Translations under genes and position numbers: made by a program
Shown here: in pieces, positions 1 through 9,004 of the stretch
How positions within the stretch are numbered: the first letter of the stretch is position 1
Layout: every line of letters begins with the position of its first letter
Notes under the pieces: generated by a model
Databases searched by the model: none
What the model saw: only the letters and a program-made list of their open reading frames with translations
What the model was told of the DNA's origin: nothing
From: Corynebacterium kalinowskii
GTDB lineage: Bacteria; Actinomycetota; Actinomycetes; Mycobacteriales; Mycobacteriaceae
Length of the DNA: 64,000 nt
NCBI RefSeq assembly: GCF_009734385.1
Contig: NZ_CP046452.1
Coordinates: forward strand, 434,001 to 498,000
Reading direction: 5' to 3'

Positions 1-2522
1 AGAATCAGAGCCAGGATGCTGGAGCTGGAACCGGTGGAACTGGAGCTAGAACCGGAATCCTTGCCTGGCTCTTCCGGCTTGGATGGTGCACCGAAGCTGA
101 AGCCGACCTTGATTGGGTCGTGGTCGGAGGAACGGAAAACGTCTGGAGCGTAGAAGTCCACGGCGTTGTAGTTGCGGCGGGAGTATTCAAAAGCGACGGA
201 TTCGTCGGCATTGATGTCCCAGACCTTGGCGTCCTTGATCAGGGCATTAGCTGCTTCATTGGCCAGGACGTGGTCCAGGGAACCGAGGCGGCCGCCGAAC
301 TGGTAGGACTCAGATCCGCCGTCGATAAGCGTGAAGCCGCCGTCGACCAGGGTGGTGACCGCGGTTTCCTTGGCGTAGGAGTTCAGGTCACCCATGATGA
401 AGACTGGCTTGTCAGCCCACTTTGTCTGGGCAGCAAGTTCGCGCAAGACGGCCTTGGACTGCTCGACGCGCAGGTTAGCGTTTGCGCCCTGGCCATCGCC
501 CATGTCCGCGTCGCCGTGAGCGACAGAGCCCTTGGACTTGAAGTGGTTAACGATCGCTACGAAAGTCTGGGAATCGTCGGCGACCGAGGCGAATTCCTGG
601 GCTAGTGGCTGGCGGGCAACACCGGTGAATTCGGCAGCATCGAAGATGATGGAGTCACCGACAGGCTTGACCTTGTCCTTGTCGTAGATGAACGCGGTGC
701 GGATGAAGTCCTCGCTGCCCGGCAGCTTGGCTGGGGACTTGACGAACTCCCAGTTGCCGCCAGCTGCGTTGAGCTCGAAGACGAGGGTAGCCAGTGCTTC
801 GTCGCGTCGGGAAGGATCGCCGGTGACGGTCGCGGTGTTCTCAATCTCCTCGAGGCCGAGTACAGAAACGTTCAGCTTGTTGATCGCCGCCACGATCTTT
901 GCCTGCTGATCCTTAAAAGCAGCGGTGGAGTAAGCGCCACGGACGTTGCAGTAATTGGTGCTGATTGGGTTGCCGTCCTTGTCGGTGTAGAACTGGCAGC
1001 CTGCCTCGTCCTCGCCGAGGGAGGTGAAGTAGTTCAACACGTTGAAGGAAGCGATGGAGAAGTCGCCCTGAACGGTGTCAGGAACGTCCAGCACGGACGC
1101 GCGGGAATCGGTCCAGGTGATCGGGAGTTCTGCCGCGGCGGTTGCGCCGGTGACTGGCGCGGTTGGCTGGTAGCCCCAGGCGCCGTAGCGCTGGTCGAAC
1201 ACTACTGGGTGCTGGAAGGTAACACCGTCGCCGGTGCGCAGGGACTTGATGGTGCCTGCCTGCGAGATGTACGGCAGCGGGGTTTCCTTGTCGGTTTTCA
1301 TGTAGTTGGCGCTGCGGCCGTCGTCGAGCGCGACTACCTCGGCTGCCTGGCGAGCCATCTCACGCTGTACTTCAGAATTTGGGTCAGTAGACGGCTCGAA
1401 CAGGTCGGTAGCCTGCTTGTATGCCTCTGCGCCGGCGGCAAGGTCGACGCTGCCAAAGGTGTTGAGGTTGTAGTTGTTGGTGACGGTGTATGCGCCCTTT
1501 GGCAGGACCAACATGCCTTCGTAGGCCTCGCGCAGTGCTGGGTCGGCTGGCATGGTGTCAATTTCGACCGGTTTGATAGCCTCGCCACAGTCGGTGGCTT
1601 CTGCGACAGTGACGTTCTTGAGCTGGGTCAGCGACTTGCCTGCGTCGCCAAATTCTGCCACCAGGCCCGAGACCTCCACGCAAGCGCCTACGGCTGGTAC
1701 TACCGTGTCGCGACCTTGGTAAGCAAAGATGCCGTCCGAAGCTTCGCCTGCCTGCTTTGCGACGCCAGTTCCTCCGGTTTGCAGGTAGAAACCGTTAAAG
1801 CCACCTTCTGGGTATGCAGCTGTGACGAAGCCCTTGGTCGTTACCGTCTGATCAACCATGGTGGAGGTGTCGCCGGTGCCCTGGATCTCGGCGATGGTCA
1901 CGTTGCCTGGTGACGGTTCCGGCGTTGGGGTCGGGGTTGGTTCGGTCGTTGCCTGGCCCGAACCCTTTGGGGTAGGGGCTGCAATAGTGAAGTCTGCGGC
2001 GTTGTTGTCCGTGTCAGTAGCAGGGGCGGTGCGCTGGGCGGAGGTGGTGTTATCGGTGGCACCAGCAGCGGTGCCTTCTACGATGGTCGCGGTGCCCCAG
2101 CCGAGTACATCAATGGCAGCACCACCCTTGGTGAGCTTTACGGTGCCTGCCTTGCCACCCATCGAGGCCGTGCCCTCGAGATCAGGGGATGGCAGGGCCT
2201 GAGCGGCGTTGCTACCGGCGCTCATCTGAACCAGGAAGTAGCCCAGTGCCGGGATCGTGCCACTCAGCTCGGTGGTATTGCCCAGGTTTCCGGAGGCAGA
2301 GTAGTACTCGAGCTGGAAACCAGTGAGGTCAATAGGGGCGTTCGTTGGGTTGTAGAGCTCCACGAAGTCATTGGAGTACGGGGCGCCGGTGTTACCGCCG
2401 CCGCCGTAGGCCTCGCTGATGACAACGTTGTCACCAGCAGGGGTAGCCAAGACTGGGGTGGTGAGGCTGGCAATGGTGGCAGCAGCCGCAACGAGTGCGG
2501 TGGTATGACGGCGAATAATCAC
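1..2522 (-). CDS. Secreted multidomain nuclease (ExeM/NucH type), 3' end outside the window
   Basis: About 840 residues are visible; the C-terminus runs off the left edge. Translated by eye: a signal peptide (about residues 1-25), a lamin-tail-like domain (about 25-150, starting NVVISEAYGGGG), a Thr/Pro linker (TEPTPTPTPEPSPG, near 195-210), an OB-fold-like segment with IAEIQGTGDTS, and an endonuclease/exonuclease/phosphatase domain from about residue 485 (FNVLNYF, LEEIENTA, GDLNSY, LDHVLAN, SSDHDPI). The visible end is a Ser-rich spacer followed by a hydrophobic start, as expected for a C-terminal membrane anchor. It is likely an extracellular or wall-bound DNase that releases nutrients. I chose the GTG at 2522 because AGGAAG lies 7 nt upstream; an in-frame ATG at 2540 is the alternative. 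Family assignment is firm; substrate is inferred. Confidence 0.9.
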   Translation of the reverse strand, partial: MIIRRHTTALVAAAATIASLTTPVLATPAGDNVVISEAYGGGGNTGAPYSNDFVELYNPTNAPIDLTGFQLEYYSASGNLGNTTELSGTIPALGYFLVQMSAGSNAAQALPSPDLEGTASMGGKAGTVKLTKGGAAIDVLGWGTATIVEGTAAGATDNTTSAQRTAPATDTDNNAADFTIAAPTPKGSGQATTEPTPTPTPEPSPGNVTIAEIQGTGDTSTMVDQTVTTKGFVTAAYPEGGFNGFYLQTGGTGVAKQAGEASDGIFAYQGRDTVVPAVGACVEVSGLVAEFGDAGKSLTQLKNVTVAEATDCGEAIKPVEIDTMPADPALREAYEGMLVLPKGAYTVTNNYNLNTFGSVDLAAGAEAYKQATDLFEPSTDPNSEVQREMARQAAEVVALDDGRSANYMKTDKETPLPYISQAGTIKSLRTGDGVTFQHPVVFDQRYGAWGYQPTAPVTGATAAAELPITWTDSRASVLDVPDTVQGDFSIASFNVLNYFTSLGEDEAGCQFYTDKDGNPISTNYCNVRGAYSTAAFKDQQAKIVAAINKLNVSVLGLEEIENTATVTGDPSRRDEALATLVFELNAAGGNWEFVKSPAKLPGSEDFIRTAFIYDKDKVKPVGDSIIFDAAEFTGVARQPLAQEFASVADDSQTFVAIVNHFKSKGSVAHGDADMGDGQGANANLRVEQSKAVLRELAAQTKWADKPVFIMGDLNSYAKETAVTTLVDGGFTLIDGGSESYQFGGRLGSLDHVLANEAANALIKDAKVWDINADESVAFEYSRRNYNAVDFYAPDVFRSSDHDPIKVGFSFGAPSKPEEPGKDSGSSSSSTGSSSSILALI

Positions 2523-2884
2523 GGGACTTCCTAGCTCCATTCGAAAGGTATCGGCCATCTACGTATAACAAAGACTTAACAAGGTGGTGTTATGAGTTTG
2601 TGACCATCGCTGGGCCTTTACCTATTCCTTGGCAAGAATTCACCCACTATTAGACTTCTCGCATTCCTGCGTTATCTTTCCTGTTGGGATGATTTCAATT
2701 CCCTTTATTACCTGCAGATTTGCTGCAGTTGTTCCTCCGGATAGCTCCAGCATGGGCGAGCTGGAAATGGACTTAGCAGCGCCGGTTGACGCTTGCAAAC
2801 CAATCCAGCACTCGGGTAGGGGTGTCGCTATTTCGGCGTGTACGCTGGGGAATCTATTGCATCGCAGGAGTGAGTACGGAAGGA
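2523..2884. other. Divergent intergenic region between the nuclease and hemolysin III-like genes
   Basis: No gene is visible. The hexamer TAACAA occurs at 2566-2571 and 2577-2582, exactly 11 bp apart, just upstream of the nuclease start. Reading leftward it is TTGTTA-N5-TTGTTA. An 11-bp direct repeat is the spacing used by response regulators of the PhoB/PhoP class. This is suggestive only. Confidence 0.3.
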
Positions 2885-3574
2885 ATGCCAGTGCAAACCG
2901 AACATGTTGTCAAGGTGACCTACCGGCTCAATCGGGGTAGTAGACCTATTCTTCGTGGCTGGCTGCACTTCGTTTCTGCCATCATCGCGGTGCTAGCAGG
3001 AACCATATTGTCGACAGTTGCCTGGATGACGTTGACCTGGCAGCAGGCAGTCGCCGTGACGATCTACGTCCTGGGCATCGTGACTCTTTTTGGGGTCTCT
3101 GCGTCTTATCATCTGGGGCCCTGGCGCTCTGCGACAACAGTGCAATGGTGGCGTCGCGCCGATCATGCCACCATTGCTGTCTTTATTGCAGCGACCTACA
3201 CTCCGCTCTGTGCCATTCTTTTTGATGCAAAGACCGCCACCACCATGCTCCTTATCGCCTGGTCAGGCGCTATAGCTGGAGTAATTCTCAACCTAGTGTG
3301 GATCAACCATCCACGGTGGCTGGATGTCGTTGTTTACCTACTCATCGGTTGGCTCATCGTTCCATTGGTTCCGCAGGTTTGGCGAGCCGGAGGATCGACA
3401 GTGGTCTGGCTCTTGTTCGCCGGTGGCATTGTGTACACACTCGGCGCCATTGTTTACGGGTTCAAGTGGCCAGGTCGTTCCGCGAAAATAATGGGCTTTC
3501 ACGAACACTTTCACACCGCGACAGTAATCGCGGCAGCACTGCACTTTATTGCAGTGTGCCTGGTAGTTGCCTAA
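2885..3574 (+). CDS. Hemolysin III / TrhA (YqfA) family membrane protein
   Basis: 229 residues with about seven hydrophobic segments and little outside them. Family signatures are visible: SASYH at 72-76, RRADHATI near 91-98, ATYTPL at 103-108 and HEHFH at 206-210. These His/Asp positions correspond to the putative metal site of the PAQR/HlyIII superfamily. Despite the name, haemolysis is not the established role of bacterial members; a membrane-lipid homeostasis role is proposed for some. The ATG at 2885 follows GGAAGGA very closely; an in-frame GTG at 2870 with AGGAG is possible. The stop codon overlaps the stop of the convergent thioesterase gene. Confidence 0.82.
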   Translation: MPVQTEHVVKVTYRLNRGSRPILRGWLHFVSAIIAVLAGTILSTVAWMTLTWQQAVAVTIYVLGIVTLFGVSASYHLGPWRSATTVQWWRRADHATIAVFIAATYTPLCAILFDAKTATTMLLIAWSGAIAGVILNLVWINHPRWLDVVVYLLIGWLIVPLVPQVWRAGGSTVVWLLFAGGIVYTLGAIVYGFKWPGRSAKIMGFHEHFHTATVIAAALHFIAVCLVVA

Positions 3575-4557
3575 GTAGTGTGGTTGACTGCCCGCTGAGC
3601 CACCAAGGGCTGTGGCGAGTACTGCGAGCGCAGCTCGCGGAGGGTCGCAGCGTGCTCCCACAGGCGCTGGTCTTCTTCGGTCTGAGGGGTGAATTGACGG
3701 GCAGGGAGGGGGTTGCCGTCGATGTCTACGGCGACATAGGAAACGGTGGCGTGGATGGCAGTCTGTAGGTTGTCGCGACCGCCGCGTGGTGCGCCGGAAC
3801 GGACGTGGATGGACGTTTGCATGCCACGCGAATCGGTACGGATCAGGCGGGCATCGACCTCGATGAGGTCACCAATTTGGATCGGGCGATAGAAGCGAAT
3901 GCCACCAGCGTAGACGGCCACAGTGTGCTCGCCGGACCACTCCATGGTGCAAGCAGCTCCTGCTTCGTCGATCCATTCCATAGCCGTGCCGCCGTGCACT
4001 TTGCCGCCCCAGTTAACGTCAGTCGGCTTGGCCAGGAAGCGAGTGATCAATCTCGGCGCGTCGGATGGGCCATCGTAAGTCTGCTTGTTCATCTCCGATT
4101 CAATCGCCTGGCGTAGCTCAATGCGGGACAGCGCTGCCTGGTGCATCCGAGTCTCTTCTTCAGTTGTCGGCTCGTAGGGTGGAACTGGGACGGTGGTGCC
4201 AGTGGCGGTGTCTTTTGCTACGAAGATCACCAAGCAGTCGCAGGCGCGAGTAAATTGCCCATCTCGTGGATCTGCCGAATACACCTCGTTCACGATGTGC
4301 ATCGAGGAGCGGCCAGTCATCGAGATCCGAGAGCGAACCTCCACCATGTGGCCCGAGGGAATCGGGCGGAAAAAGTGAATGTGGCCGACGTAGGCAGTCA
4401 CGCAATAGGTTCCCGACCAACCTGTGGCGCAGGCATAAGCAGCCTTATCGATCCACTCCAACACTCGTCCGCCGTTGACACCATGGTTACCTGCCATAAG
4501 GACATCCGTTGGGGCGGCTAGGAAGCGAAGTGTGATGGCAGGGGTACGATCAGGCAT
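3571..4557 (-). CDS. Acyl-CoA thioesterase with two hotdog domains
   Basis: 328 residues containing two tandem hotdog domains (about 8-125 and 168-290). Each has the ACOT-type helix motif: NGGRVLEWIDKAA at 28-40 and HGGTAMEWIDEAG at 188-200. The first domain lacks the usual HGG and has NGG. Family members hydrolyse acyl-CoA to fatty acid and CoA in the cytosol, and double-hotdog versions assemble into a hexamer-like ring. It probably tunes acyl-CoA pools in a lipid-rich corynebacterial cell; the substrate chain length cannot be read. It ends convergently with the hemolysin III-like gene, sharing 4 bp. Confidence 0.85.
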   Translation of the reverse strand: MPDRTPAITLRFLAAPTDVLMAGNHGVNGGRVLEWIDKAAYACATGWSGTYCVTAYVGHIHFFRPIPSGHMVEVRSRISMTGRSSMHIVNEVYSADPRDGQFTRACDCLVIFVAKDTATGTTVPVPPYEPTTEEETRMHQAALSRIELRQAIESEMNKQTYDGPSDAPRLITRFLAKPTDVNWGGKVHGGTAMEWIDEAGAACTMEWSGEHTVAVYAGGIRFYRPIQIGDLIEVDARLIRTDSRGMQTSIHVRSGAPRGGRDNLQTAIHATVSYVAVDIDGNPLPARQFTPQTEEDQRLWEHAATLRELRSQYSPQPLVAQRAVNHTT

Positions 4558-4625
4558 TGTTTAACTTTCAGTCGATAAAATAGCAGAAATGTAGCGGTAG
4601 TCACACTATAACCGACGGGAGGATC

Positions 4626-5009
4626 ATGCCTAGGCACAACAAGCCAGATCCAGAAGCGACCCGCGCAGCTGTTGCCGCCGTGCGGGAATGGGTCGAAAAT
4701 CCGGATGTCACGCAACGCCCGACTAGGGGCATGCTTGCCGACGCCGTTCGCCTCACCGCGCGCACCTTGGAACACATCGCGCCGGGCCATGCCGTCGAAG
4801 TGCGAGTTCCACCGTTCGTGGCAGTGCAGTGCATCGAGGGGCCACAACACACGAGGGGGACTCCACCGAATGTGGTGGAAATGGATCCGCTCACGTGGCT
4901 CCAGCTTGTCATAGGGAAAATGTCACTTGAGCTGGCACTATCGACTGGTGTAGCCGAGGCTTCGGGCACCCGGGCTCGCGACATTGAGCATTGGCTGCCC
5001 TTAGTGTGA
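4626..5009 (+). CDS. Small sterol-carrier-like (SCP ortholog) protein
   Basis: 127 residues, soluble, no signal peptide. It matches the short actinobacterial protein usually annotated as sterol carrier family protein or bacterial SCP ortholog domain, with an N-terminal helix (PEATRAAVAAVREWV), a middle strand segment (HAVEVRVPPFVAVQ) and a conserved-looking DPLTWLQLV. In corynebacteria it commonly sits upstream of purF, as here. The function is unknown; a lipid-carrier role is only implied by the fold name. The ATG follows GGGAGGATC with good spacing. It is divergent from the thioesterase gene with about 70 bp between starts. Confidence 0.7.
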   Translation: MPRHNKPDPEATRAAVAAVREWVENPDVTQRPTRGMLADAVRLTARTLEHIAPGHAVEVRVPPFVAVQCIEGPQHTRGTPPNVVEMDPLTWLQLVIGKMSLELALSTGVAEASGTRARDIEHWLPLV

Positions 5010-5093
5010 GTAGGCTAAGTTTGGTTGTGACCTGCGTTTATGTTGCTTAGACTTTGAATTAGATCTTTTTGATACTAAGCACAAGGGGCAACA

Positions 5094-5810
5094 ATGTCTG
5101 ATCACTCCAGCGACTTCTTTGAACCACATGCAACGGGCGTCAACTCCAAGCTGAACTGGCTGCGTGCGGGAGTCCTCGGTGCCAACGACGGCATTGTCTC
5201 CGTTGCAGGTCTGTTGATGGGTGTTGCCGCAGCAGGTGCCGGATCGAGGGAACTCATGACCGCAGGCATGGCTGCCGTTGCATCTGGCGCGGTCTCCATG
5301 GCGCTGGGCGAGTATGTTTCAGTTTCTGCCCAGCGTGACACCGAAAAACAGCTGGTCGCCAAAGAAAAATGGGAGCTGGAAACTTTCCCAGAGCACGAGC
5401 ATGAGGAACTGGTCGGCATCCTCCAAAGCAAGGGTATGTCAGTTACCACCGCCGAGAAAGCAGCCACTGAGATGGAGAGTCATGATGCATTGGCCGCCCA
5501 CTTGGACATGGAGCTCGGGTTGGATGCAGAGGAATTCACTAATCCGTGGGTAGCAGCTGGTTCCAGTGCGGTAGCTTTCGTCGTGGGGGCGATGATTCCA
5601 TTCCTGTGCGCCGTTTTCGCCCCGGTGGATGTACGCATTTGGGTCATCCTCCTCGGCACCCTCATCGCTCTGAGCATTACCGGTGGTTTCTCTGCCAAGT
5701 TCTCCGATTCCAGCAAGTCTCGATCGGTGACGCGCCTGGTTATTGGTGGCGCATTGGCTCTCGTGGTTACCTACGGCATCGGCTGGGTTTTTGGCGTGTC
5801 GGTGGCTTAG
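5094..5810 (+). CDS. VIT1/CCC1 family metal transporter
   Basis: 238 residues. A short hydrophilic N-terminus is followed by LNWLRAGVLGANDGIVSVAGLLMGV (here in parts: LRAGVLGANDG, near 23-33), the hallmark first helix of the VIT family. A glutamate-rich cytosolic stretch (about 85-140, including EKWELETFPEHEHEEL) corresponds to the metal-binding domain, and three further membrane helices follow. Characterised relatives move Fe2+ or Mn2+ out of the cytosol; in bacteria a detoxifying export role is inferred. AAGGGG lies upstream of the ATG. The gene stands 35 bp before purF and may be cotranscribed with it, with no obvious functional link. Confidence 0.85.
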   Translation: MSDHSSDFFEPHATGVNSKLNWLRAGVLGANDGIVSVAGLLMGVAAAGAGSRELMTAGMAAVASGAVSMALGEYVSVSAQRDTEKQLVAKEKWELETFPEHEHEELVGILQSKGMSVTTAEKAATEMESHDALAAHLDMELGLDAEEFTNPWVAAGSSAVAFVVGAMIPFLCAVFAPVDVRIWVILLGTLIALSITGGFSAKFSDSSKSRSVTRLVIGGALALVVTYGIGWVFGVSVA

Positions 5811-5845
5811 CCGGAATGTGGTAGTTGGGTCTCTAACAAGCTACG

Positions 5846-7345
5846 ATGAACACCGTGGTAGACAACGGAAACTTTTCCCGCCCGGATCTCGATGACCACG
5901 GTGAAAACGCCCCTCGTGAAGAGTGTGGCGTTTTCGGTGTGTGGGCTCCCGGCGAGGACGTCGCAAAGCTCACCTATTACGGCCTGTACGCACTGCAGCA
6001 CCGAGGCCAGGAAGCTGCTGGTATCGCAGTGGGTGACGGCGATTCGATCGTTGTTTTCAAGGATCTCGGGCTCGTCTCCCAGGTGTTCGATGAGCAGTCC
6101 CTTGGTGCGCTGAAGGGTGATCTGGCCGTTGGACACACCCGCTACTCGACGGCGGGAGGCGTGTCCTGGGAGAACTCCCAGCCAATGTTCCGGGTGACTC
6201 CTGATGACATCGACGTTGCGTTGGGGCACAACGGCAACCTGGTCAACTACGTCGAACTGCTCGAAGAAGCAACCGAACTGGGCCTGGTCGACCCCGCGTG
6301 CCGCCCATCCGACTCCGACATTATGACTGCGCTGTTGGCTCACAATGCCCGCGACGGCAAGACAATTTTCGACTCCGCTAAGGAGCTGTTGCCCCGTATC
6401 AAGGGTGCCTTCTGCCTGACCTTCATGGACGGAAACAGCCTCTACGCAGCGCGGGATCCGCACGGCGTGCGCCCGCTGTCCATCGGTCGCCTTGATAGCG
6501 GTTGGGTAGTTGCTTCTGAAACCTGCGCCCTCGATATCGTTGGTGCGTCCTTTGTGCGCGATGTTGAGCCTGGTGAGCTGCTGCGTATCGACGCCTCGGG
6601 CATTCACACCGTTCGCTTCGCCGAAGTCGGCCGGAAGCTCTGCGTTTTCGAGCATGTGTACCTTGCCCGTCCAGACTCCGTCATTTCCGGTCGCTCCGTC
6701 CATGCCAGCCGCGTCGAAATCGGTCGAACTCTCGCTCGCGAATGGCCAGCAGAAGCCGATATGGTTATGCCGACGCCAGATTCCGGCACTCCAGCTGCTG
6801 TGGGCTACGCCCAGGCTTCGGGTATCCCGTTCGGACTCGGTTTGGTCAAGAACGCGTACGTAGGCCGTACCTTCATTCAGCCAACGCAGACCATCCGCCA
6901 GCTGGGAATCCGTTTGAAGCTGAACCCGCTCAAGGAAGAAATCGCCGGCAAGAAACTCGTGGTCGTGGACGACTCCATCGTTCGCGGCAACACTCAGCGC
7001 GCCTTGATCCGAATGCTGCGTGAAGCAGGTGCCGCCGAGGTGCATGTGCGTATCGCATCACCCCCGGTGAAGTGGCCTTGCTTCTATGGCATTGACTTCG
7101 CCTCACCTGGTGAGCTGATCGCTAACAACGTTGATGGGCATAACGAAGTAGCGATGGTTGAATCCGTTCGCGTCGCGCTCGGCGCAGATTCGCTCGGCTA
7201 CGTTTCTGTAGAAGGCATGGTTGCCGCTACCGGCGAACAAGCCGACAACCTGTGCTGTGCCTGCTTCAACGGCAAGTACCCGCTGGGATTGCCGGAAGGC
7301 AACGCCAACGCCGACCTCGTCCGCTCCATGCAGGAAAACAACTAA
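5846..7345 (+). CDS. purF: Amidophosphoribosyltransferase PurF
   Basis: 499 residues. It catalyses the first committed step of purine synthesis: PRPP plus glutamine gives 5-phosphoribosylamine. The class II glutaminase nucleophile is Cys27 in REECGVFGVW, preceded by a 26-residue propeptide, as in Bacillus-type PurF that is processed on maturation. The glutaminase domain contains LQHRGQEAAGI and GHTRYSTAGG; the phosphoribosyltransferase domain carries the PRPP loop VVVDDSIVRGNT. Near the end, LCCACFNGKYP supplies cysteines of the kind that bind a 4Fe-4S cluster in this subtype. purM follows 14 nt later, giving a purF-purM operon. GTG 5855 is an alternative start. Confidence 0.97.
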   Translation: MNTVVDNGNFSRPDLDDHGENAPREECGVFGVWAPGEDVAKLTYYGLYALQHRGQEAAGIAVGDGDSIVVFKDLGLVSQVFDEQSLGALKGDLAVGHTRYSTAGGVSWENSQPMFRVTPDDIDVALGHNGNLVNYVELLEEATELGLVDPACRPSDSDIMTALLAHNARDGKTIFDSAKELLPRIKGAFCLTFMDGNSLYAARDPHGVRPLSIGRLDSGWVVASETCALDIVGASFVRDVEPGELLRIDASGIHTVRFAEVGRKLCVFEHVYLARPDSVISGRSVHASRVEIGRTLAREWPAEADMVMPTPDSGTPAAVGYAQASGIPFGLGLVKNAYVGRTFIQPTQTIRQLGIRLKLNPLKEEIAGKKLVVVDDSIVRGNTQRALIRMLREAGAAEVHVRIASPPVKWPCFYGIDFASPGELIANNVDGHNEVAMVESVRVALGADSLGYVSVEGMVAATGEQADNLCCACFNGKYPLGLPEGNANADLVRSMQENN

Positions 7346-7359
7346 CAAGGAAACCACCA

Positions 7360-8430
7360 ATGACTGAAAATAACGAACAAATTACGTCGTACGCTGCCGC
7401 TGGTGTGGACATCGAAGCCGGCGATCGCGCGGTTGAACTGTTCGCGCCATTGGCAAAGCGCGCTACGCGCCCCGAGGTACGGGGAAATCTCGGTGGCTTC
7501 GCTGGTTTGTTTGCCCTGGGCAAGTACAAGGAGCCCCTCCTAGCTGCCGGTTCTGACGGTGTGGGCACAAAGCTTGCAGTGGCGCAGGCAATGGATAAGC
7601 ACGACACCATCGGCATCGACCTTGTTGCTATGTGCGTGGATGACCTCGTTGTTTGTGGCGCGGAGCCACTCTTCCTGCAGGACTACATCGCCATTGGCAA
7701 GGTTGTCCCTGAACATGTCGCACAAATCGTTGCCGGTATCGCTGAGGGCTGTGTCCAAGCTGGCTGCGCCCTGCTCGGTGGCGAGACCGCAGAGCACCCT
7801 GGTGTTATGGAACCATCCCACTACGACGTGTCCGCAACCGCTGTGGGCGTCGTGGAGGCTGAAGAGCTGCTCGGCCCAGACCGTGTTCGCGCCGGCGACG
7901 TGTTGATCGCCATGAAGTCCTCCGGTCTGCACTCCAATGGTTATTCTCTGGCTCGCCACGTCCTGCTGGAAAAGGCAGGACTGCCATTGGATGCTCACAT
8001 GGAGGAACTTGGCCGCACCCTCGGCGAGGAACTGCTGGAGCCAACCCGTATTTATGCCAAGGATTGCCTTGCACTGGCCGCAGAGTGCGAAGTCCACACT
8101 TTCTGCCACGTCACCGGTGGCGGGCTGGCTGGCAACATGGTCCGCGTGATCCCAGAGGGCATGGTGGCAGAGATGTCCCGCGCGACGTGGACCCCGGGTC
8201 CAATCTTCCGCACTATCGAAAAGCTCGGCACCGTGCCACAGGAAGAGATGGAAAAGACCTTCAACATGGGTGTCGGCATGGTTGCCGTCGTGGCAGCTCA
8301 GGATCGCGATCGCGCCCTGGCCATGCTCACCGCACGCCACATCGACGCTTGGGAGCTCGGTACCGTCCGCTCCGCAGGCGAAGGCGAGACCGAGCGCGCA
8401 GTGCTCAAGGATTCCCACCCAGACGCTTAA
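7360..8430 (+). CDS. purM: Phosphoribosylformylglycinamidine cyclo-ligase PurM (AIR synthetase)
   Basis: 356 residues. It closes the imidazole ring using ATP: FGAM becomes aminoimidazole ribotide, the fifth purine step. Family landmarks are SYAAAGVDIEAGDRAV at the start, AGSDGVGTKL, MCVDDLVVCGAEPLFLQDY, LLGGETAEHPG, SSGLHSNGYSL, and the late HVTGGGLAGN and TFNMGVGMV. The ATG at 7360 was chosen because AAGGAA is 8 nt upstream and the product then matches the usual family length; a longer open frame starts inside purF. It is cotranscribed with purF and ends at a strong hairpin. Confidence 0.97.
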   Translation: MTENNEQITSYAAAGVDIEAGDRAVELFAPLAKRATRPEVRGNLGGFAGLFALGKYKEPLLAAGSDGVGTKLAVAQAMDKHDTIGIDLVAMCVDDLVVCGAEPLFLQDYIAIGKVVPEHVAQIVAGIAEGCVQAGCALLGGETAEHPGVMEPSHYDVSATAVGVVEAEELLGPDRVRAGDVLIAMKSSGLHSNGYSLARHVLLEKAGLPLDAHMEELGRTLGEELLEPTRIYAKDCLALAAECEVHTFCHVTGGGLAGNMVRVIPEGMVAEMSRATWTPGPIFRTIEKLGTVPQEEMEKTFNMGVGMVAVVAAQDRDRALAMLTARHIDAWELGTVRSAGEGETERAVLKDSHPDA

Positions 8431-8442
8431 GTGCGAAGAATG

Positions 8443-8511
8443 CCGGATCTGGTGACATGCCACTGTCGTAGAACGCGACGTTGGGCAGTGTGTGTCACCA
8501 GATCCGGTTTT
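8443..8511 (+). terminator. Branched hairpin terminator after purM
   Basis: Arms 8443-8457 (CCGGATCTGGTGACA) and 8493-8507 are a perfect 15-bp inverted repeat followed by TTTTCG. The 35-nt interior can pair again (CACTG with CAGTG), so the structure may branch. It sits just after the purM stop. Confidence 0.75.
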
Positions 8512-8531
8512 CGTATGTCTGGGTACACCAA

Positions 8532-8569
8532 AGCGAGGTAAGAGCTTCGATTCGAGCTCTTACCTCGCT
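8532..8569. terminator. Second hairpin between purM and the DUF3073 gene, probably serving the minus-strand gene
   Basis: Arms 8532-8546 (AGCGAGGTAAGAGCT) and 8555-8569 are a perfect 15-bp inverted repeat with an 8-nt loop. It lies 25 bp past the stop of the minus-strand DUF3073 gene and reads into TTTGG on that strand. Together with 8443-8511 it separates two convergent units. Confidence 0.65.
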
Positions 8570-8593
8570 GCATGCTGGTGAGGTGTGCAGGTG

Positions 8594-8803
8594 CTAGCGG
8601 CGACCTGCTTCAGGAGTGTCGTCCCAGTCATCTACCCACTCGGAGTACGGATCCTCGTTGCTTTCAGAACTTGCTGCACCGCCATCTCGTTGAGACTTCC
8701 CGGCGAGTTCACGCTGGAGCTGATCGAGATCCATCTCTGGCGTGTTGTACTTAAGCTCACGAGCAACCTTGGCTTGCTTTGCCTTGGCACGGCCGCGACC
8801 CAT
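8594..8803 (-). CDS. DUF3073 family small protein
   Basis: 69 residues, highly charged. The basic start MGRGRAKAKQAKVARELKY and the following NTPEMDLDQLQREL are characteristic of the actinobacterial DUF3073 family. The C-terminal half is acidic and Trp-containing (PYSEWVDDWDDTPE). There is no signal peptide or membrane segment. The function is unknown. The family is conserved near purM in many actinobacteria. It faces purM convergently, with two hairpins between. Confidence 0.85.
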   Translation of the reverse strand: MGRGRAKAKQAKVARELKYNTPEMDLDQLQRELAGKSQRDGGAASSESNEDPYSEWVDDWDDTPEAGRR

Positions 8804-9004
8804 GGCCTGACCCCCTTGGAGTAAACGGGACGAACGAAGGTCGTCGCCCCAGGGCTTGATATCTATATGTGTGTATTCCTGTAAGACACAATAGCGGGTA
8901 GTGACGAAAAATGCTCAAACGGGGTTATGACCGTCGGAAATGTCGTGAGACAAATCGAGCAATCCGCGAAACTTGCGACGTTTCTACCTTGTAAAACACC
9001 CCAA

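Noticed and set aside
2629..2940. 103-codon frame upstream of the hemolysin III-like gene
   Set aside because: No ribosome site, no similarity, and it overlaps the better-supported gene.
5807..7045. 412-codon frame opposite purF
   Set aside because: Antisense shadow of a clear purF; no domain or start context.
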